DNA of 64,000 nucleotides from Magnolia sinica (GCF_029962835.1 NC_080582.1:76008177-76072176), one strand, 5' to 3'. Positions 32,457 through 46,343 are shown, numbered from the stretch's first letter. The notes: generated from the sequence alone by a model not told the origin. Made by a program: numbers and translations.

Positions 32457-32890
32457 GTCTTATCTAGGACCGGCTCCCCGCGAGAGAGGTATGGGAGGTC
32501 AAAGACAGCCAAGAATATCTTGTTTTGTTGATTTGAACTTTCCCAACGGGCTAGGCTGCTTGCTACCTTATTGGCCTCTCTTGGAGTGTGCTTAATTGAG
32601 ATTGTACTAGTGGCCCGGATGGAGTCAAACTGATTTTTTCAATAGAATACGATCCATGGGATATCACCTACCTTGGAGAATAAGTCAACCACTGCTAGGT
32701 AAGGTATAAGCCTCAATTTTTGGGCTTATACCTTAAAATGATACAAAAGAATAGATGGACTGTGTGGATAAAACACATACATGAATGTATGGACAGTGTG
32801 GATACAACACATACATCATTGTGGGCCCCACATAACTTGGTGATGTCACTTCACCATCGAGTCTCGCTGCTCAACCTAGCAGTAGCTAAT
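32457..32890. other. Flank of copia element with partial foldback repeat
   Basis: After about 240 bp of unassigned DNA, a partial unit (32,715-32,860) ends GTGGGCCCCACATAACTTGG. No gene. Confidence 0.35.
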
Positions 32891-32891
32891 C

Positions 32892-33438
32892 CGCGTGGAC
32901 GTGGATTTCCTGTCAAATCCTTTCGCCCAAAGTTCCTGCGCTGGAAACTTTGGTGGGGCTCACAGTGATGTTTGTGAGAAATTTACCCCGTTCATAAATT
33001 TTTTGAGATAATTTTAAGACATGGGGCCAAAACTGAACCGAATCTAATATTCAAGTGAGCCGAAAACGTGAGGATTTAACTTCCACAGTTGAAATATTCA
33101 TGGGCCCACCGAAGTTTTGAATCAGGCTAATTTTATTTTATTTTTTTCAATTCCTCCCTATGGGAATGAAGTTATGAACGGTATGGATGGTATGTAAACA
33201 TCACTGTCGACCTTAGGGAGGTTTCAACGGTAAGAATTTCCCTACCTACCTTTTCCTTCAGTGCGGCCCACTTGAGTCTTGGATCCTGCTCACTTTTGGT
33301 CTCAAGTCCTAAAAAAAGATCAAAAAATGATGGACGGGATAGATTTCTCACAAACATCACCATAGGCCCCACCAAAGTTTCCAACGCAGGAACTTCCTGT
33401 GAAAGGCTTTCGCAGAAATCTGCGTCCAATCCGCGTCC
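32892..33438. mobile_element. Foldback element, GAAGTTCCTGCG family (full length)
   Basis: Both ~60-bp arms carry the blocks GGATT-TCCTGTCAAA-CCTTTCGC, GTTCCTGCG(C/T)TGGAAAC and TTTGGTGGGG, inverted relative to each other (right arm ends CTGCGTCCAATCCGCGTCC). The centre holds mirrored ATTTCTCACAAACATCAC / GTGATGTTTGTGAGAAAT. About 547 bp, no coding sequence. Confidence 0.75.
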
Positions 33439-33455
33439 GATGAGCTGTGTGTGTC

Positions 33456-33993
33456 GGAAATGGATTGGCTACTCCCCCTGCCACCAGCCTCATGGCTGGT
33501 GATCAGTGCTCTATGAGCCCCACCACGATGTATGTGTTTCGTCCATTCTGTTCATCCATTTTTATAGATCATTTTAGGGTTTTATACCAAAAATGAGAGA
33601 GATATAAATCTCAGGTGGACCTCACCACAGGAAAACAATAGAGATTGGATATCCACCATTAAAATCCTCCTAAGGCCCACTGTACTGTTTATTTGACATC
33701 AAATCTGTTGATTAGGTCATACATGCCAAGATGAAGGGAAAAAACAAAGATCAGCTTGATCCAAAACTTTTATAACCCCCAAAAGGTTTTTAATGGTCAA
33801 TACTCATTCAACACCATTTCTTGTAATGTGGTCCACTTGAGATTGGTATAGATCTCCTTTTTGGTCTCGTACCATAAAATGATCTAGAAAAATAGATGGA
33901 CGGCATGGATGAAATACTTACATCATGATGGGGCTCACAGAGCACCGACCACCAGCCATTGGCTGGTCGCAGGGGAGTAGCCAATCCGTTTTT
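33456..33993. mobile_element. Foldback element, GGATTGGCTACTCC family, with 9-bp target duplication
   Basis: Begins GGAAATGGATTGGCTACTCC and ends GGAGTAGCCAATCCG-TTTTT, inverted. The directly flanking 9-mers are GTGTGTGTC (33447-33455) and GTGCGTGTC (33994-34002), identical at 8 of 9 positions. A 9-bp duplication with long inverted arms suggests a Mutator-like (MULE-derived) non-autonomous element. 538 bp, non-coding. Confidence 0.78.
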
Positions 33994-34039
33994 GTGCGTG
34001 TCACTGAAATTTATGGAAGCAGATTGGCTGGTGTACCAG

Positions 34040-34630
34040 CTATGTATCTAGTGTGGGTACGATGTCATGTCGAAAACGAGAGCTGACCCTCTTCGAGCTT
34101 CCCAGTTGAAATAACGATTCAAAGATATCAAAGTTAAATGGCCCCAAAATGATGTATCTATTATATCCACACCATTAAACCATTTGTAGAGATTATTTTA
34201 GAGCATGATCCAAAAAAAATAATTATATACAAAGCTCAAATGGATCACACCATAAATAGGAGTGTGGATAATGATTTTCACCATTAAAATATTCATAAGG
34301 CTCAGTATAACGTTTATTTTCCATCCAACCTATTTATAGGGTAAAAAAGACCTGGATGAAGAGGAAAAACAAATATCATATTGGTTCAAAACTTTTGTGA
34401 CCCCAAAAGGATTTCAATGGTGGATGTTCAATTCCCCCACCGCTTTTTTCAATGTGGTCCACTTGATCATTAGATTATGTCATTAGATATGTCTTATTTT
34501 TCTTTTAAGCATTAAGACAATCTCGAAAAATGGATGGACGGTTTGGATATAAAACATACGGCCTAACACAACACATATCACAGTGTGCCCATAGAATTTA
34601 CTGAGTACGCAATTCGTGCAGTTGAATGCA
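34040..34630. repeat. Foldback element, TACTGAGTA-end type
   Basis: A decayed unit with a mirrored centre (GATCACACCATAAATAGG against the TTTTTTCAATGTGGTCC side). It ends CCCATAGAATTTACTGAGTA then CGCAATTCGTGCAG, like the arms at 6350-6872. No coding sequence. Confidence 0.5.
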
Positions 34631-34639
34631 AAACGTAAG

Positions 34640-35193
34640 GGACATGGATTGGCTACTCCCCCTGACACCAACCCCGTGGCCAGTGGTCGGTGCTCTGTGG
34701 GCCCCACCATGATGTATGTATTTCATCCATTACGTTCATCCATTTTTAAAGATCATTTTAGGTATTTATGCCAAAAATGAGAGGTATATAAATCTCAGGT
34801 GGACCACACCACATGAAAACAATAGTGATTGGATATCCATCATTAAAATCCTCCTAAGGCCCACTGTACTGTTTATTTGACATCCAATCTGTTTATTAGG
34901 TCATAAAGGCCCAGATGAAGGAGAAAAAAGATGAAGGAGAAAAACAAAAATCATCTCGATCCAAAACTTTTATGGCCCCCAAAATGTTTTTAATGGTTGA
35001 CGCTCATTCAACACTGTTTCATGTAATGTGGTCCATTTCAGATCGGTATATACCTCATTTTTGGTCTTATGCTGTAAAATGATCTTTAAAAATAGATGGA
35101 CGCCATGGATGAAACACATACATCATGGTGGGGCCCACAGAGCACCAACCACCAGCCATTGGCTGGTGCAAGGGGGAGTAGCCAATCCGTTCC
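34640..35193. mobile_element. Foldback element, GGATTGGCTACTCC family (first of tandem pair)
   Basis: Left arm ATGGATTGGCTACTCCCCCT, right arm AGGGGGAGTAGCCAATCCGT-TCC, about 554 bp. It is the best preserved family member by eye. It joins the next copy directly. Confidence 0.78.
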
Positions 35194-35670
35194 CTCCCAC
35201 CACGATGTATGTATTTCATCCCTTCTGTTCGTCCATTTTTAAAGATCATTTTAGGTATTTATGCCAAAAATGAGAGGTATATAAATCTCAGGTGGAACAC
35301 ACCACATGAAAACAATAGTGATTGGATATCCATCATTAAAATCCTCCCGAGGCCCACTGTATTGTTTATTTGACATCCAATCTATTTATTAGGTCATAAA
35401 GGCACAGATGAAGGGGAAAAACAAAAATCATCTCGATCCAAAACTTTTATGGCCCCCAAAATGTTTTTAATGGTTAATGCTCATTCAACATTGTTTCATC
35501 TAATGTGGTCCATTTCATATCGGTATATACCTCATTTTTAGTCTTACGCCGTAAAATGATCTTTAAAAATAGATAGATGCCATGGATGAAACACATACAT
35601 CATGGTGGGGCCCACGGAGCGCCAACCACCAGCCATTGGCCGGTGTCAGGGGGAGTAGCCAATCCGTTCC
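35194..35670. repeat. Second, left-arm-less copy of the preceding foldback element
   Basis: Starts at CACCACGATGTATGTATTTC (internal to the left arm) and then repeats the preceding unit almost base for base to AGTAGCCAATCCGTTCC. The short offset at the junction points to tandem duplication by recombination, not separate insertion. Confidence 0.75.
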
Positions 35671-35743
35671 CCACGATCCGACCGTTAGCTGGCGCGTGTC
35701 GTCGGAGTCACCACTCACCGTGCTAACCGCATTTAATGCGGCC

Positions 35744-36258
35744 GCGGATTGCGTCCTACCCCCGCCCGGACAGTTATCCGTCCTGGCAGGGATATGTGAG
35801 CCCACCGTGATGTAAGCGTTTTATCCACGCTGTTCAACGATTTTATCGTATAATTTTAAAACATGAATCAAAAAATGAGGCAGTTTCAAGGCTTAATTGG
35901 GTCACAAAATGGGAATTGAACATCCACCGTTAAAAACTTCTTGGGAGCTGGAGAAGTTTCGGATCAAGTTGATATTTGTGTTTTCACTTCATACACGTAT
36001 ACATTACCTTGTGAATAGATTGGATGGTAAAAAAAACATCACGTTAGCCCTTAAAAAAGTTTCAACGGTGGGTGTCATTATCAGTGAAGTTTCCTTTGGT
36101 GTGGTCCACTGGAGCTGTGGACCTGCCTCACTTTTGGGAACGTATCTTAAAATGATATGAGAAAAGCGGTGAACGTCATGGATTAAACATTTACATCACG
36201 GTGGCCCCAAAGAATCCTGCCCGGACGGATTACTGTCATGGGGTAGGACGCAATTCGC
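35744..36258. mobile_element. Foldback element, GCGTCCTACCCC family
   Basis: The left end GCGGATTGCGTCCTACCCC mirrors the right end GGGGTAGGACGCAATTCGC. Inner CCCGGACAGTTATCCGTCC mirrors GGACGGATTACTGTC. About 515 bp with the usual GGGCCCAC-like and 'gatgtaa' / 'ttacatc' inner arms. No coding sequence. Confidence 0.72.
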
Positions 36259-36397
36259 CTATTCGTCATCAATCGTATGCTTGTCCTTTCTATCTGACAA
36301 ATACTTTATCCGTATGCATTACATGGTATAAAGTAGTAAATTACCAAAATATCCTCTCTTTTTAAGTGATGAAGTTAAGAAATGTTGTCCACACATG

Positions 36398-37335
36398 TAG
36401 GGGTGCACATCGAACCGTTAGAACCGTGTAACCGGACCGGAACCGTTGGATCGGTCCGATTTGGTCCGGTTCTAGGATGCTAACGGTCCGGTTCCGGTTC
36501 CAAAATTCTCAGAACTGTTGATTATGGATCGGTTCCAGTTTAGGGCCCTGTAGAACCGAACCGAACTGTTGAACTGAACCATTACATGAACCATAGATCC
36601 GAACCGTAACACTAAACCGTGGATCTCTCTCTCTCTCTCTCTCTTTTTCCGTAACCATAGACCGTCCATTTCTTGTATCTATCAAAACCTGTATAAACCA
36701 TATGGCGCAAAGCGCAGGCTGATCTACTATTAGGTGGGTCACACATCAATAAGAAACAGTGGACTGTGTAAAACAACTACTTTTTATATATTTTTTTAAT
36801 AGAGCCTCCACCTCTTTTGTTCGGTTCTGGTGTAATTCATAATTGACCAATCTAAACTCCGTTTAGAAAATCTAAAATGAGGGGCCCAATCTTTTAAATA
36901 GCTCAGATGCCATACACGTGCCAAAGAGTGTCGAATGGCTACGTGTACAGGTGAGTGTGTTTCCATGTTAGGTACATCACATCATGGTGATAATTGCATA
37001 TGTACACTTTAGGAACATCCAACTTGTATGCAAATGCGGGCCCTGGCCCCATGATTCTCACCGTTGATATGATGGGATCGACCATATAAACATAAGATCC
37101 TAATCCTTCAAGTGGTAATCTATAATTTATATGGGATCGACCATATAAACGTGAGATCCCTCCCTCAGTCTGGAGCCGTGGAACCGATTCGGATCCGAAC
37201 CATTTTTCACGGTCCTATTCCGGTTCGGTTCTAGGCGCTGACGGTCCGGTTCCGGTTCCAAAAATCTTGGAACCGGGAATGGTTCGTTCCGGTTTCACCT
37301 CAAAACCAGACCAAAGCAAACCATATGCACCCCTA
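36398..37335. mobile_element. hAT-like non-autonomous element, 938 bp
   Basis: Ends TAGGGGTGCACAT / ATGCACCCCTA are inverted (ATATGCACCCCTA on the right). Flanks CACACATG (36390-36397) and CACACGTG (37336-37343) match at 7 of 8. Subterminal CGGTTCCGGTTCC-type repeats occupy both sides. A (CT)12-like microsatellite sits at 36,621-36,645. No transposase frame. Confidence 0.82.
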
Positions 37336-37343
37336 CACACGTG

Positions 37344-39440
37344 TATGACATCCAATCTGTACAAAATATGAGCTACACCATGATAAACACAGTAATAAAA
37401 AAAAAAGTTGGCCAATCAAATCATCAAATAGGCTGGATGGGAATTTGGATGCTTTTGGACGGTCTATAATGCGTTTTATAGTGTGGCCTACGCATTACAT
37501 TACGATCAGACCCACTAGATATTTGGCTTGCTTGACCATGATGATGTGGCAGGTTTGATTTTATGGTTCCAATTTTGGTTTATCTTGGACGAAAACTTAG
37601 TCAGCTTCATTTAATAAATACCATGTTTACAAGTTTTGTGGCCGTATATCAAGCATCATATGCCAGAGTATTATAAAGCTTCTCAAGGTCATCAGCCTTT
37701 ATGTGAGTTACTTGGTGATTGGGAAGCTGACCACTCGTGGATGCATCATTTAACTTGCAGGTACCACCCATATATGGTCCACTTGCACCGTAGATAACAT
37801 AGTTTATTTTATAAAAGATATTGTCATTTTATCAGGCCATGCCCACTTGTTAGAAGTGGAGGTGGATTGACTAATAAGTGCTCAATATCCTTTATTGCAT
37901 GTGATGTGAACATTTTGTGGGGCCCACCGTGATGTGTTTTAATCACAGTGTTGTCCATCCATTTTTTCGGCTCATTTTAGAGCACATGACCAAACTTAAA
38001 GCATATTCAAAGCTCGAGAGCACCACAACATAAAAAATCAATGAGAATAATGATGTCCATCATTGAATCCTTCTTACAACCTACAATAATGTTTATTTGT
38101 CATTCAACTTGTTAGTAAGGATAGGAAAAATATATATATAAATAATAGGCTGATCCAAAACTTTTGTGACCTTTAATAAGATTTCAACAGTAGGTATTTA
38201 ATTTCTATTATTTCTTGTGATGTGGTTTATGCAAACTTTGAATATATGCTTTAATTTTGGTTTGATGCCCTCAAATGAGCTGAAAAATTAATAGACGATG
38301 TAGATAAAACGCACACATTGTGGTGGATCCTATATGGTTTTCACACAACAATAAAGTATAATGAGGCCTTACTATGATCACCAACCAGATTTAATGATGT
38401 GGATTGGATACCCACTCTCCCCTAACTAAGAAGGGGAAGGGCCTATGAGGGGCCATTATGATGTATGAATTTATCCACAATGTTCATCCATTTTTTTCAT
38501 ATTATTTTAAGGTACAAAATAAAAAATATATTTAAAAAAAAAAAAAAAAAGCAAATCTAAGACTAAAGTGACTCATATCAGGTGAAGCAGTGGTGATAAT
38601 GACACTCATCATTAAAACCTTACGTAAGGTCCATTGTCATTGTTAGTTTCCATCCAATCTATTTACGTAAAGTCACATGGACATGGATGAAGAGAAAATA
38701 CAAATATCAGCTTGATTTAAGACTTTTGTATCTTTTAAATATTTTCAATAGTAATACCTGAGTATTGGAATTGCCTTAATTTAATTTGGACTTGCATGAG
38801 GTATTTGATTTTTCAATTCTTCGATAAATATCATGAATAACCGTAAATAGTATTTGCATCCATTTGGAATTTAGAAATTATTTTCAATTTTAAATTTAAT
38901 AGAAAAGGTTGATTTAAATATATGGAACCCACCATCATATATAATATATCCACACCATCCAATCCATTTTACTAAACATTTTAAGGCATGAGTTAAAAGA
39001 TGAGGTAGATCTAAAACTCAAGTGGCTCACACTGTAAGAAATTATCAAAAGGTGTTCAACACAATGTTTCTTTTGGCATGGTCCGCTTTAAACTTTGGAT
39101 CTATCTCAATTTTGAACTCATACCCTAAAATCATCTCACAAAATAGATGCACAGCTTTGGATAAGCCATATATATCTCTATATGAAATTGGCATCATTTT
39201 TAATTTTAGTGTAAAAATAAGTAAACTATTATTACCAACATAGGAAAAGCTGCGTAATTAAATTAATAATTAATCATTACGTATACCTATATAAATAAAA
39301 ATTAAAAAAACAAACAACCAAAATCATTTGAAAATATTGGTGGGAAGTGGGGATAAAACACACACATCCCTATCCATTATCCAGGGAAGGATAGGGTATC
39401 CTGTCCCAAATCCGAACGCCTTGAATTTGCGTGCCATCTC
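37344..39440. repeat. Series of decayed foldback repeats upstream of HCT
   Basis: Units are visible at about 37,910-38,340 (GTGGGGCCCACCGTGATGTG at the left), 38,395-38,760 (with an A-rich run at 38,533-38,551) and 38,925-39,190. The spacers have no recognisable content. No gene. Confidence 0.5.
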
Positions 39441-39560
39441 ATCCGCGTCCTTGGACGCGTATTTACTGCCGAAGCCTTTGGCATGAAGTTCCTATGCTAG
39501 GAACCAAGGTGGGGCCCACCGTGATGTTTGTGAGAAATCTACCCATTAATCCGTTTTCTA
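39441..39560. repeat. Half of a GAAGTTCC-family foldback element at the HCT promoter
   Basis: Contains GGACGCGTATTTACTG, GCCTTTGGCATGAAGTTCC, GGTGGGGCCCACCGTGATG and TTTGTGAGAAATCTACCC, i.e. one arm of the family at 32892-33438. It stops where the HCT promoter G-boxes begin, about 140 bp before the ATG. Confidence 0.65.
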
Positions 39561-39561
39561 A

Positions 39562-40137
<576 letters not shown>

Positions 40138-40539
40138 TAATACCTGGGGGACCACCGAATTGAGTAGCTAGCCTCCGACTGAGTGGATTTCACATGTACA
40201 CGTGGTGGGCCCTATCCAGTTTGGGTGCTTAAAAAAGCTTTTATACGAGATTCTTCCGTCGATGTCGGAGACGCGGCTTGGCTACTGAAGCTGCCACTGG
40301 CAAGGTCGCTAGTGGTCAGATATTTGTGGGCCCTTCTATGATGTATGTGTTTTATCCACGCGGTTCATTCATTTTTCCGTATCATTTTAATTGTTGATCC
40401 AAAAAATGAGGCAGATTTAAATTTCAAATGGACCACACTACATGAAAACAGTAGTAATTGAATGTCCACAGTTAAAACCCTCTTAGGGTTCATTGTAATT
40501 TTAGTTGACATCCAACCTGTTGATTAGGTCACACAGACC

Positions 40540-41234
40540 TAGAGGTGTACTCGAGCTAGGCACAGCTCAACTCGACTCGGCCACTAGCTGACCCCAAATT
40601 GAACTGGACTAGCTTTGTCCTCGAGCTTGACTGGCCAGCTAAGCGCAATTTGGTCAGCAGCTCAAGCCAATTTGAGACGCGTTGAGCTAAGATGGAGCCT
40701 CTATGGCATTTTCTCAAGCACATGGAGTACACCTTCAATTTATCATGGAATGTAAAACATTAGCATCGGTTTACAAGTAATTCATCAAACACTAAGCAGG
40801 AACATGGGTCCTTGCTCTTGCTCTAGTGGTAGAATCCTAGGAGTTTCAACACCTGGTCAAGGGTTTGAGTACCCATGGGTGGTGAAATCCCACAATGGTG
40901 TGAGTGTGGTGGTGTGTGTGCATGTGCTAAAAATAAAATAAAAATTAAAAGAAAAAGTACACAACATAAAAATCAATATACAAGGGTATTTGTTGTCATA
41001 TCCATACCTTCCTCACTACCAACTGGCACTTCGTTGAGTCATTTCATCAAACACCAGCTAAGCAATGTCAATATCAAAATAACCGATTCACCAAACTAGT
41101 TCAATTCAAGTTTTTTCGAGTCTAAAAACTGAGCTTAACTCAGCTCGAACATAGTTTCAAACCAAGTCGAATTAAGCTTTTTTGAGTTGAGTCGAGCAAG
41201 CTAATCGATCTAACTCAGTTCATGTGCAGCTCTG
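40540..41234. mobile_element. hAT-like non-autonomous element in HCT intron, hosting a SINE
   Basis: Left end TAGAGGTGTACTCGAGC, right end GTGCAGCTCTG. Flanks CACAGACC (40532-40539) and TACAGACT (41235-41242) match at 6 of 8. It interrupts a foldback repeat whose uninterrupted form elsewhere reads straight across (…GGTCATACAGACCTAGATGAAGG…), which confirms the insertion. Subterminal AGCTCGA/TCGAGCT repeats pair across the element. It is a sister of the element at 48121-48864. Confidence 0.75.
40806..40962 (+). mobile_element. tRNA-derived SINE, copy 1
   Basis: Starts GGGTCCTTGCTCTTGC. It has an A-box-like TAGTGGTAGAATCCTAGG and a B-box-like GGGTTTGAGTACCC, then a TG-rich body and an A-rich end (AAAAATAAAATAAAAATT). 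AACAT flanks it on both sides (40801-40805, 40963-40967). The sister hAT at 48,399-48,403 has a single AACAT and no SINE, i.e. the empty site. Confidence 0.8.
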
Positions 41235-43716
41235 TACAGACTTGGATGAAGGGAAAAAACAGAAATCAATATGATTTAAGACTTTTGTGGCCCCAAAAGT
41301 TTTCAACGATGAGAGTTCAATTAACATTGTTTTATGTCATGTGATCTACTTAGAAATTTGAATCTACGTCCTTTGAGCTAATACCATAAAATGATCTGTA
41401 AAACTGAATGGATGACATGGATGAAACACATACATCATGGTGGAGTCTATGAGTAGCCAATTTGTGTCCGCAGCAGACTCCCTGGCATCACAAACTCTAC
41501 GGTGACCCAAGACCCGAAGTGGAGAGAGGGGATTGGTTTGTTAAAGGTGGCGATAAAGATGGCCAATGTTGAAACCTTTCTAGGCCCACTATAATATTTA
41601 TTTACCCTCCTGCATGTTAATAAGGTTACACTGACCTACTGGAATGAGAAATAAAGATATCAGCTTCATTTAAAACTATGTTTCAATGGTGGGCAATTGA
41701 CACTATTTCCAGTGTTGTAGCATACTTGAGATTTAGATTGGCACTATTTTTGGACTCATGTCCTAAAATGAGTCCGGTATATAACACAGACACCAACAAG
41801 GTGGGGCCTACTACACAGCCTCATCAAAGTTCGGCGCTTCCCAATTATATGCGCGCGCACAATGTGTATGTGCGCGTATATAGTACGCGCACGTATTGAC
41901 ATACTTGATAAAGCATGTTTGATGAGGGTGATCCTTCCGCCGGTTGAAAGGAGCTTTGATTTCCTCCTTTCAATTTTCGTTAACAAGTCCGAGAAACCCA
42001 AAGTCTGGCCTTAATCTTCTCAGATTTTGCTTGACTGGTTTGGCCCCTTCAGCCAAAACCAGATGATGAAATGAATAGTCAATTCTGAAAGGAAAGGCGG
42101 TAAATACCTTCCTACGCACCTTTCGAACCAATTGAGGTCATGATTGGCCCAAAAAGTCCCCAGCCTCATGGAATCCACGTTCTACCGGTGAACGTGCATG
42201 ATTAAAATAAATTTTTTAAAAAAATTAAAAAATTGATTATGATCTGTGTGGCCCACTTTTAGTACGGTTTGAATATTCCAATACATCTATTAGAAAGATG
42301 CACCCACTTAACTCTAACAAATTACTAAGACATATAACTCAGAAGTTTTTGCCAAAATATAGGTAACTTCTCTTTTTTCTTTTCCTTTTCTCCTAATCTT
42401 TTTTAGTTCTTTTCTTTTTCTTTTCTTTTTTGTTTATTTACTTCGCTTCAAACTCTCTTAAAAGTTTTACGTATTATAGCGCCCATTTTCAGTGTTACTG
42501 GTTTTTTTAATCATGCACGTTTTAATCATGTACGTTCTACCGGTGAACGTGCATGATTAAAAAAAACTGAGGGAAAAAACCATCCATCCGCTTTTCCTGC
42601 TAATTTTAGAGCATGAGCCAAGACATAGATCCAAAGCACAAGCGGACCACACCACGGGAAATAGTAGTAGTTAAGGAAGCGAACTACATATTAATCGGTA
42701 GGCTAAGTGCATTGAAGCATATAAAAAGCTCAAGTCGACCACACAACATGAAACAGTGTGAATTGAACAACTATCATTGAAAACTTCTTAAGGGTCACAG
42801 AAGTTTTTGATCAAGCTGGAATTTGTATTTTCCATTAATCCATGTCCGTGTGATCTTATGAACAAGTTGGATGACAAATAAACATCACTATAGGCCCTAG
42901 AAAGGTTTCAACGGTGGATTTCATTATTCCCACTAGTTCCTACTGTGTGGTCCACTTGAACTTTGGATATAAGTCAATTTTGGACTCATACCCTAAAATG
43001 AGCTATAAAAACGAATGGACAGTATGGATAAGAAGCATACATCTATGGTAGGCCCCACAAAGTTTACTCAGTACCTTTGAGCGCACACAAGGCAATCTAC
43101 TTTCCAAGTTAAACCCTACCATTGAAAACTTGTTCAGACCACAACAGATTTGGATCAAAGCTGATATTTGTGTTTTGGAGTGTTACTGGGCTGAGCTCGG
43201 GCCTGAAAAATCAAATTTTGAAAGGATCCAACTAAAACAATTCAAAATCCGAGCCGAAGGGTACACATGCCGGACCCCTTATAGCCCCACTGTATTCCCT
43301 TTATTCATATTTGTGAGACCTTATGAACAGGTTGGATGACAGATAGGCATCCCTGTGAACGGCTTTCAGCTTTCAACGGTGGAGGTCATTATCTGTTTCA
43401 TGGGGTGTGGTCCACTTGAGCTCACAATCTTCCTCGTTTTTCTATTTATACCCTAAAATGAGCTTGTAAAATAGATGGACGCCGTAGATTAGACACATAC
43501 ATCTTAGTAGGCCCTACATATTTAATTGGATACAATTCCTTTAAATTTGGTACACACAATCATTCTTAATCAAGGCATGATTAAAGAGATTATTTACACT
43601 TAAAATGTCATCATTACTTATTTACTACTATTTACCAGAGAAACGAGAAATCAAACTGCTTGTATCAATGCCAAAAAGACTTCCTCGGCTGTACACTACA
43701 CCTCATCACACGTACA

Positions 43717-43858
43717 CATTTTTTTTTTATTTTTACATGCACGCACACACACACCCCACACGCACGCCGTGAGATTTCACAACTGGTGGGTACTCGAACC
43801 CTTGACCCGGTGTTGAAACTCCCGGGAGTCCGCCACCCGGGTAAGAGTAAGGACCCAC
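43717..43858 (-). mobile_element. tRNA-derived SINE, copy 2 (minus strand)
   Basis: The reverse complement of this stretch matches copy 1: GGGTCCTTACTCTTACCC, AGTTTCAACACC, GGTCAAGGGTTCGAGTACCC (B box), TGTG-rich body, poly-A (poly-T at 43,719 on the plus strand). It is flanked by CACACGTACA (43707-43716) and CACACATACA (43859-43868), 9 of 10 identical. A fresher B box than copy 1. Both SINEs sit in the HCT intron in opposite orientations. Confidence 0.82.
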
Positions 43859-45145
43859 CACACATACATGTAAGCATGAATTCTAGATATGAAATTTCCA
43901 TCAAGTTAGAAATAATGCTTAGATCCTTAGCTTTGATGATCCAACGGTTAAAATATTTTTTCAAATATTCAATTATTTTGATACGTTGTGGCCTACCTCA
44001 ATTGCATACATCCTGATTTTTATGCCACAACATCTAAACAGTTTAGTTCACCTGATGAAGGCTTAAATCACACACGTGTTAAATTGGACAAAAATTAAAA
44101 TAAATTTATTTTAGTAAATTTCTCTTTTCCTTTTAGATAAACATTGATACACTGGTAGGGAGGATGGATGATACACAGCCCTTAAATCTTGCATAAGTTG
44201 ATTACAGTTGAGTCAGATTAAGCTGTCCAATTTCATTTAGGTTCCCTCTCTATCATGCTTCGGATTTTATATGCTTACATGTGGTCCACCTGTACCTTGC
44301 AAACGGTGGGCGCACTTGAGATCATATGGATGAGAAATCGGACGGTCCCGATCATCAGATGGGCCGCACGGTTATAATCATTGGACGATCAACGGTCAGA
44401 CCCAACATATACAGGTATGGCCCACTTCATGAGCAGACGGTCCTGATTCTTGATCCAAGTGATCTCGCGGTGTCCGTACCGTTTGCAGGGAATGATGTGG
44501 TTGGATGAGAAGTTGGCTTACATCCAGCTGTACCTGATCAGTTAGAGGTGTGTGGGGCCCACCATAGAAATTTCATGATGGAATGTGGGGTTCACCACGT
44601 TCAGAACATATCATCCGACCCAGTAATCAAGTGCACCCTGCCATGATGAAAGAACAGGCTAAAACTCAAGCCATTCCAAAACTCAGGTGGGCCACACAAA
44701 TTGAATATATGGAATTTAGGTGTGATTGTAGAATGTTCCACGTGGCGTGCCCCACCTAAGTACTGAATCAGGATGATTATTTTCAAATAAAGTGAAATTA
44801 AGGAGGTGTACCAGATGCATGGTTTGGATATCCTCATAAACATCAAGGGTGGGCCCCACAAAGCTTAAACGTTGGATAATTCCTGATCGTTGATAAATTC
44901 GAGATCAAAATGCTGGCAAATTGGTGGAAGGAGCGGGCGGACCTCTCACGTGTGCCATCGTGCCATGTCAGCATGGATGCGTACTGGTGGTAGGAGGCTT
45001 CCATATGTATAGCCCAGGCCCATGAGTCTTCACCGTCAGCCCAAAATATTCAAGACAAGGGCTGGACCTTAGGCTAGCCTGGCCCACTTTTGACACTGGC
45101 CACAGGATGTACATCACCTCATCATCACCGTTCATTTTTTCTTGA

Positions 45146-46045
<900 letters not shown>

Positions 46046-46343
46046 TTGGGACCCGGTACGTCCAATCGGCTTGTTTCGGAGTAGACCGATATGTTGGTGT
46101 TACATTGGAAGGAATGGGGTGTGATTTGTCTCTCTTGCTAGTGCTCGTGACTCATCTTGCCCATCCATTTTCTTGGCCACGGATTGGATGGTTCTAATTG
46201 CGTTATTGATGTGGTTGTGGAGCAATGACTCATCCACAATGGGTTGGCAATCTGGATGGCTTAGATTACTGTTATTGTTTCTGCCAATGGGTTATTTGTT
46301 TTCTCTTCTTTTTTTTTTGTTCTTGAAATGCTGCTTGTTTTGG

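Noticed and set aside
40806-40890. Functional tRNA gene (A and B boxes)
   Set aside because: The cloverleaf cannot be closed and the sequence continues into a SINE body with A-rich tail and flanking duplication.
44326-44508. 60-codon plus-strand frame in the HCT intron as an alternative exon
   Set aside because: No splice sites at its ends and no BAHD similarity; it falls in repeat-derived DNA.
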